From NCBI RefSeq assembly GCF_000186865.1, contig NW_008705607.1, positions 65,248 to 84,601 on the forward strand: 19,354 nt of DNA. Direction: 5' to 3'. Positions within the stretch are counted from its first letter, which is position 1, and every line of letters starts with the position of its first letter. A model generated the notes under the pieces. It saw only the letters and a program-made list of their open reading frames with translations, searched no databases and was not told the DNA's origin. The position numbers were made by a program, and so were the translations under genes. Below are positions 14,607 to 19,354 of this stretch, one piece after another. Source of the DNA: Aureococcus anophagefferens (lineage: Eukaryota > Sar > Pelagophyceae > Pelagomonadales > Pelagomonadaceae).

Positions 14607-16710
14607 CTAGGGGAGCACCTCGACGTCCTTGGGCTCCTCCTCGGGCTCGTCCTGCTTCGGCGGGATGGTGACGCCGCCCATGAGCGCCGTGACCTTGGTC
14701 GCGAAGGCGCCCGCGTCCGCGATGTCGTAGCCGCCCGTGAGCGACGCGACGTCGAAGAGGAGGTCCGCGGAGTCGCGGGCCTCCGGCGTGTCGAGGTCGC
14801 CGTCGCGGAGCGCGAGGACGACGGGCGACTTGGGGTTGATCTCGATGACGGGGCTCGCGGTGCCGTAGGCGTTGAAGTCGTCGGCCGTCGTCGCCTGCGC
14901 CTGCATGTAGCGGCGCATGACGGGCGACATGCCGTAGGCGCCCTCGACGAGCGCCGCGGGCGACGACGTGAGGCGCTTCGAGACCTTGGCGCCCGTGATC
15001 TTCTTGCCGAGGTGGTCCTTGAGGAAGTCGAGCACGCGCTCGAGGTCGCCCGCGTCGTCGTCGTCGTCGTCGTCGTCCTTGAAGATGTCCTCGAGGTCGT
15101 CCTTCGACGCGTCGATCAACTTCTTGCCGTCGAACTCCGCCAAACTCTGGACGACGAGCTCGTCGAGGGGCTCCGGGAGGAGGAGCACCTCGTAGTCCTC
15201 CTTCTTGAGGCGCTCGAGCACCGGCGACATCGCCGCGCCCGCCTTGGACTCGCCGGAGACGAAGAGGATCTTCGTCGCGTTCTCCGGCATGCGCTCGACG
15301 TACTCCGCGAGCGTCGTGTAGCCGTCGCCCGACTTCGTCGAGAAGAAGCGGCAGAGGCCGCCGAGGTCCTTCTGGACGTCGCCGGACTCCTCGACGACGC
15401 CGACCTTGATGTACTTGCCGAAATTCGTCCAGAAGGAGTCGTAGGACGTCTCGTTCTTCGCGATGTCCTGGAAGGCGTCGATGGACTTGCGCACGAGGCG
15501 CTTCTGGATGATGGACAGCATCTTCGACTTCTGGAGGATCTCGCGGCCGACGTTGAGCGGCAGGTCCTCGGAGTCGACGATGCCCCGGAGGAAGACGAGC
15601 CACCGGGGGACCAGATCGAACTTGTCGTTGATGAAGACGCGCTTCACGTAGAGCTTCATGGCGTTGGCGCTCTCGTCGAACATGTTGTTGTTGAGCTCGA
15701 AGGGGATGCGGCTCGGCACGTAGAGGAGCGCCTTGAACTGGACCTGGCCCTCGAGGGAGAAGTGGATCGTTTTGAGGGGCTCGTCGAACGCGCGGAAGGC
15801 CGACTGGTAGAACTCCGTGTGCTCCGTACCGTTGACCTCCTTGGGCGGCCGGAGCCAGAGGGGCCGCATGGAGTTGACGACGTCGTAGCCCTGGACGGCC
15901 TTGGGCACGGACTTCATGACCGGGATCCTCGCCCTCCTTGGACTTCTCCTCGTCGACGACGGACTCGTACTCCGTCTTCTCCGTGTAGAGCTCGATGGGG
16001 AACTGGAGGAACTCGCTGTAGCGCTTGAGGAGCTTGCGCAGCGTGAGGTCCTCGAGGTACTCGGCGCAGTCCTCTTTTAAGGCGAGCGTGATCTTCGTGC
16101 CCGAGTCGCCCTCGAGCGCCTCGTCGCTCGCCTCCACGGTGTAGCCCGCCTTGGCGTCGCTCTCCCACTTGTGGACGCCGCCGCCGTTCATGGACTTGGT
16201 GAGGACCGTCATCTTGTCCGCGACGAGGTAGCCCGAGTAGAAGCCGACGCCGAACTGCCCGATGAGGTTCACGTCGTCGGACGCGCCGTCGCCGAGCGCC
16301 TCGCTGAAGGCCTTGGTGCCAGACCGCGCGATCTTGCCGAGGTTCGTCACGAGCTCGTCGCGGCTCATGCCGACGCCCGTGTCCTCGATGGTCAGCGTCC
16401 TCGCGTCCGCGTCCGCGGTAATGCGCACGCGGAGCGCGTCGGCCGCGGCCTCGCCGTTGGACAGCGACAGGAAGCGCTTCTTGTCGCAGGCGTCGGCGGC
16501 GTTGGACACGAGCTCGCGCAGGAACACGTCCTTGTCGCTGTAGAGGCTGTTGATGATGATCTCCATGACGCGGTCCGTCTCGGCGCTGAACTGGAACGTC
16601 TCCGCCTCGGGCGCCGCCGTCGAGGCGAGGGCCGGCGCCGGGGGGCGCAGGGCCGCGCGCGGCGGCGCGAAGGCCAGCGCGGACGCGGCGAGGAGCAAGA
16701 CCTTGAGCAT
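14607..16710 (-). CDS. HSP90C: HSP90 chaperone, plastid type; one apparent frameshift
   Basis: ATP-dependent chaperone. The N-terminus has a signal peptide followed by ALAFAPPRAALRP, the Phe-led bipartite plastid signal of stramenopile algae. The ATPase domain shows FLRELVSNAADACDKKR (catalytic Glu), EDTGVGMSRDELVTNLGKIA and GQFGVGFYSGYLVAD. The middle domain shows RWLVFLRGIVDSEDLPLNVG then REILQ, including the conserved catalytic-loop Arg. The C-terminal dimer domain has SPAALVEGAYGMSPVMRRYM. The end is neither MEEVD (cytosol) nor KDEL (ER). Frame 1 runs to about 15925 (EKSKEGED). The rest, from the VMKSVPKAVQGYDVV region to 14607, is one base out of frame, at a GGG run at 15922-15924. With that base removed the product is 700 residues. 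Eight Asp (GTC repeat, about 15055-15080) interrupt the third domain. The frameshift is more likely an assembly error than a pseudogene, since both halves are intact. Confidence 0.93.
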
Positions 16711-16871
16711 CGCTGACGGCAACAGTGCGACGACGGCGGCGGCGGCGAAGCGAGGTCGATGGAATCGCTGGTCGAAGAGTTGAAGAGAGAGAGTGCCGTC
16801 CACCGTGAAGTCACTGGTTTGTGTGGCAGCCGAGATGCAACCATTCCGCTCTCCCGATCGACGGTCTGGCA
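16711..16871. promoter_or_regulatory. Divergent promoter region of HSP90 and the M28 peptidase
   Basis: The 161 bp lie between the start codons at 16710 (minus) and 16872 (plus). The region includes GGTCGATGGAATCGCTGGTC and a GAAGAGAGAGAGTG purine stretch near 16780. I looked for alternating GAA/TTC heat-shock boxes; scattered GAA and TTC triplets occur but not a clean three-box array. Confidence 0.4.
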
Positions 16872-19295
16872 ATGCGGCTCCCGCTCCTCCTCCCCGGCGC
16901 GCTCGCCGCGCTCCTTCCGCTGGAGCGCGTGCTCATCGACACGCCGGAGCCGCAGCTGCTGCGATCTCACATGTACAACTTAACACAATTCGACCACCTC
17001 ATGGCCAGCCCCGGGGACCACGCCAACGCGCGCTACGTGCGCGACGAGCTCCGGCGCCTCGGCTTCGACGCGGAGATCCAGGAGGTGCCCGTGATGACCC
17101 ACCTGCCCGCGGGCCCGCCGACGCTCTCGGCCGTCGAGGGCGGCGCGGTCGTCTACGAGGCCAAGCTCGCCGAGGACGTGCTCGCGGCCGACCCGACGAG
17201 CGACAACTGGTACCGGAACATGACCTTCAACGCGTACGCGCCGTCGGGCGACGTCGGCGCGCCCGTCGTCGTTCCCGGCGTCGCGCGGCTTCGAACCCCC
17301 GACCCGACCCGACCCGCGAACCCCAGGTCTACGCGAACTTTCGGGATGCCGAGCGACTTCGACGCGCTCGAGGCCGCGGGCGTCGACGTGCGGGGCAAGA
17401 TCGCGCTGACGCGCTACGGCGGCTGCTTCCGCGGGCTCAAGGCCATGAACGCGGAGGCGCGCGGCGCCGTCGCGACGCTCATCTACAGCGACCCGCAGCA
17501 GGACGGCTTCACGTGGGGCCCGACGTACCCCGCGGGGCCCTGGCGCCCGCCGCAGGGCGTCCAGCGCGGCTCCGCGCAGTACCTGAGCCTCTGCGCGGGC
17601 GACCCCTTCCGTTTGTACCTCGACGCGGACGCGCCGGACCCCTGCGGCAACGTGAGCTACGTGCCGAAACATCCCGTGCTGCCGCTGTCCTACGAGGACG
17701 CGCTGCCCATCCTCGAGCTCCTCGGGGGCCCCGCGGCGCCGGCGTCGTTCGCGGGGGGGCTTGGCCGTGGCCTACGCGCTCGGCCCGTCCCGGGCGACGT
17801 TCCGCCTCCACGTGGACAACGAGTACGCGGAGGGCGCGGTCCCGAACGTCGTCGCGACGCTCGCCGGCGACGACGCGGCGTTCCCGCGGCCCGTCTACGC
17901 GGGCAACCACCGCGACGCGTGGGTCCTGGGCGCCGTCGACCCCCACTCGGGCACCGTCGCGCTCCTCGAGGCGGCGCGCTGGGCCGAAATCAAATCTTCA
18001 ACCCGACTTCAATGTGAGCATGTTCGACAGGTTCGACGCAACTCTGATCTCCGTGGAGAACTCGATGAGAGCAATCGATTCGTCCTCAGCCGAATCGACT
18101 TCGATTTGACCGAGCTAGAGAGGTTTGAAGTTTTGTCAGGGCCCCCTGAGACAGTGGTTGCTTTCGGCACAGGCGGCGCGGGCGCTCGCGGCGGCGCGGG
18201 ACGCGGGCTGGCGGCCGCGGCGGACCGTCGTGCTCTGCTCCTGGTCCGGCGAGGAGTACGGCCTGCTCGGGTCGACGGCCTACGCGGAGCTCGAGGCCCG
18301 CGGCGCGCTCGAGCACGCGACGGCCTACGTCAACGTCGACGTCGCCGTCGGCGGCAACGCGACGCTCGAGGCCGCGGGGACCCAGTCCCTCGACGGCCTC
18401 TTCGCGGCGGCCGCCGCGGACGCGCACGTCGTCCGGGGCGGCGCCGCCGTCGCGCTCGACGAGCTCTGGGTCGCCGCGGGCGACTCCGAGGACGGCAAGG
18501 CGGCCATCGACGGCGTCGGCCGGCGTCCTCGAGCCGTTTTTTACCCGAGGAAACCGACGCGGTCGTATCATGTAGGCGTCAGCAAGCTCGGCACGCTGGG
18601 CTCCGGGTCCGACTACACGGCGTTCGTCGACCACCTGGGCATCCCGTCGCTCGACTTCTCGTTTCAGGGCCCCGCCGGGACCTACGGCACGTACCACAGC
18701 GTCTACGACTCCTACGCCTACGTCGACGCGGTCATCGACCCGGACTGGGAGCACCACGCGGCCGCGGCGCGCCTGCTGGCGCTCCTCGTCTTCCGCCTCG
18801 CGGACGCGCGCGTCCTGCCCGTCGCGCCGACGACGGAGGCGCGGGCCGTCGCGGCGTACGTAAACGAGCTCGAACAGTACGCGAACGGCACCCTGGGCGT
18901 CGCGCCGCTGCGCGCCGCGGCGGCGAGCTTCGCGGGCGCGGCCGCGTGCGCCGAGGCCGCCGCCGCCGCGTGCGCCGGGGCCGCCTGCGACGACGCGAAC
19001 GACCACCTCGCGCTCTTCGAGCGCCGCTTCCTCGGCGCCGGCCAGCGTACGAGTTTCGAGAGATTTGGGGTGGGAATCACCGTCATGCTTCGTAGGCGCC
19101 GGCCTGCCCCAGCGGCCGTGGTACCGGCACGTCCTCCAGGCGCCGGGCTACTACCTCGGCTACGGCGCGACGTCGTTCCCGGGGCCCGTGCACGCCGTCG
19201 AGGACGGCCGGCTCGCGGAGGCGGACGCCCAGGTCCGGGAGGCCGCGGACCGCGTCGACGCCGCGGCGGCGTACCTGCGGGAGATCTGCGGCTGA
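16872..19295 (+). CDS. M28 metallopeptidase, glutamate carboxypeptidase II/NAALADase-like, multi-exon
   Basis: Zinc peptidase anchored by an N-terminal hydrophobic segment (MRLPLLLPGALAALLPL). All family metal and catalytic residues are visible: His in GNHRDAWVLG (17908), Asp in AVDPHSG (17938), Glu-Glu in SWSGEEYGLLGS (18251-18256), Asp in VNVDVAVGGN (18338) and His in YHSVYDSY (18695). The PA-domain block DVRGKIALTRYGGCFRG and the C-terminal dimer block RPWYRHVLQAPGYY are also present. Best model: 16872-17267, 17327-17970, 18173-18512, 18576-19034, 19096-19295. It needs one extra base removed near 17339-17341 (TTT) and one at the 7-G run 17753-17759. The product is then about 678 residues (human 750). 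An introner splits the first two zinc ligands from the catalytic Glu pair. Family assignment is secure; exons 1-2 and 3-4 borders are less so. Confidence 0.88.
17268..17326 (+). other. Probable short intron in the M28 peptidase (GT-AG, ~59 bp)
   Basis: Family comparison expects APVVYANFGMPSDF. Here, APV and VYANF flank a GC-rich stretch containing three GACCC repeats. Acceptor AACCCCAG|GTCTAC is clear. Donors at 17265, 17268 or 17271 (all GT) fit phase 0. The downstream frame then needs one base less in the TTT at 17339-17341. Unspliced, the frame is open throughout, so an insertion in the protein is the alternative. Confidence 0.5.
17971..18172 (+). other. Introner-derived intron in the M28 peptidase (GC-AG, 202 bp, phase 0)
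   Basis: The donor is the GC of the left target duplication (CTCGAG|GCGGCGCG) and the acceptor is the AG ending the element (GGCACAG|GCGGCGCG). Splicing gives LLEAARALAAARDAGWRPRR and then the catalytic block SWSGEEYGLL in frame. This copy reads CTGGGCC at its left end, so the GT available in element 1 is absent here, which favours use of the GC donor. Confidence 0.87.
17979..18172 (+). mobile_element. Introner element 2 (non-autonomous DNA transposon, 194 bp)
   Basis: Inverted ends are CTGGGCCGAAATCAA (17979-17993) and TTGCTTTCGGCACAG (18158-18172), 13 of 15 bases complementary. It is flanked by a perfect 8-bp duplication GCGGCGCG (17971-17978 and 18173-18180). It lies in the same orientation relative to its gene as element 1 and shares with it long identical blocks near both ends of the interior. 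It encodes no transposase. Its base composition is distinctly more AT-rich than the coding sequence around it. Confidence 0.92.
18513..18575 (+). other. Possible short introner-like intron in the M28 peptidase (GC-AG, 63 bp)
   Basis: This segment contains an unusual T-rich patch and ends TATCATGTAG. GCGTCGGC at its start and GCGTCAGC just after its AG match at 7 of 8 positions, like a target duplication. Removal gives AAIDGVSKLGTLGSGSDYTA, closer to the family (RISKLGSGNDF) than the unspliced reading. The frame is open without splicing, so retention as coding sequence cannot be excluded. A GT donor at 18525 (51 bp) also fits. Confidence 0.5.
19035..19095 (+). other. Short introner-like intron in the M28 peptidase (GC-AG, 61 bp)
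   Basis: A frame change between RRFLGA and GLPQRPWYRHV requires an intron. GGCGCCGGCC occurs at both borders (19034-19043 and 19095-19104). Splicing from the GC in the left copy to the TAG at 19095 restores FLGAGLPQRPW exactly. A GT donor at 19047 would also keep frame and add four residues. No terminal inverted repeats are visible in the 53-bp core. Confidence 0.75.
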
Positions 19296-19354
19296 CTACC
19301 GGTCCGTGTTTTACCTCGAACGCTCTCTCAGGGCCGCGGCTTCGTCCGGGGGAG

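Noticed and set aside
15012..16028. Plus-strand 338-codon frame antisense to HSP90
   Set aside because: Mirror-frame artefact (Val/Leu/Glu/Arg-rich) of a GC3-rich HSP90 gene; no independent support.

Overview
The window is nuclear DNA from a GC-rich, very compact protist genome. It most resembles a pelagophyte alga such as Aureococcus anophagefferens; that is inference, since no marker gene is present. Three lines support it. First, several proteins carry a bipartite plastid presequence of the stramenopile type: a signal peptide followed by a Phe-led motif. Second, introns are short and several use GC-AG borders. Third, two related ~200-bp elements with terminal inverted repeats and 8-bp target-site duplications form introns, as described for the introner elements of Aureococcus.

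Layout, left to right: (1) 1-2016 (+), the 3' part of a class I-like PI3-kinase. (2) 2085-3443 (-) and 3563-5038 (+), kynureninase and kynurenine 3-monooxygenase, head to head across 119 bp; these are consecutive steps from tryptophan toward NAD. (3) 5073-6375 (-), an unrecognised protein with one apparent frameshift. (4) 6596-7165 and 7419-8254 (+), tandem paralogs for plastid-targeted ferredoxin-like [2Fe-2S] proteins, with introns that can be reconstructed exactly. (5) 8289-9086 (-), a mitochondrial carrier. (6) 9263-9718 (+), a small single-span membrane protein. (7) 10000-12552 (+), the dynein regulatory complex protein DRC7. (8) 12698-14516 (+), the splicing factor PRP39, interrupted by introner element 1. 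(9) 14607-16710 (-), a plastid-type HSP90 with one apparent frameshift. (10) 16872-19295 (+), an M28 glutamate carboxypeptidase II-like peptidase, interrupted by introner element 2, other short introns and probable single-base insertions.

The most interesting system is the introner family. Both copies have terminal inverted repeats (CTGTGCCGAAACCAA type), perfect 8-bp target duplications starting with GC, and an AG at the right end. Splicing from the GC of the left duplication to that AG restores the interrupted reading frame exactly in both genes. The peptidase also holds two ~60-bp introns with the same geometry (GC start, direct repeats at the borders) but no visible inverted repeats. They could be a second or decayed class of the same process. 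One ferredoxin paralog has a 271-bp intron built of three ~60-bp repeats that its sister lacks.

Genes are packed tightly: convergent gaps are 34 to 90 bp and divergent gaps about 120 to 220 bp. No stretch over 300 bp lacks a gene. No tRNA, rRNA, CRISPR array or transposase gene was seen.
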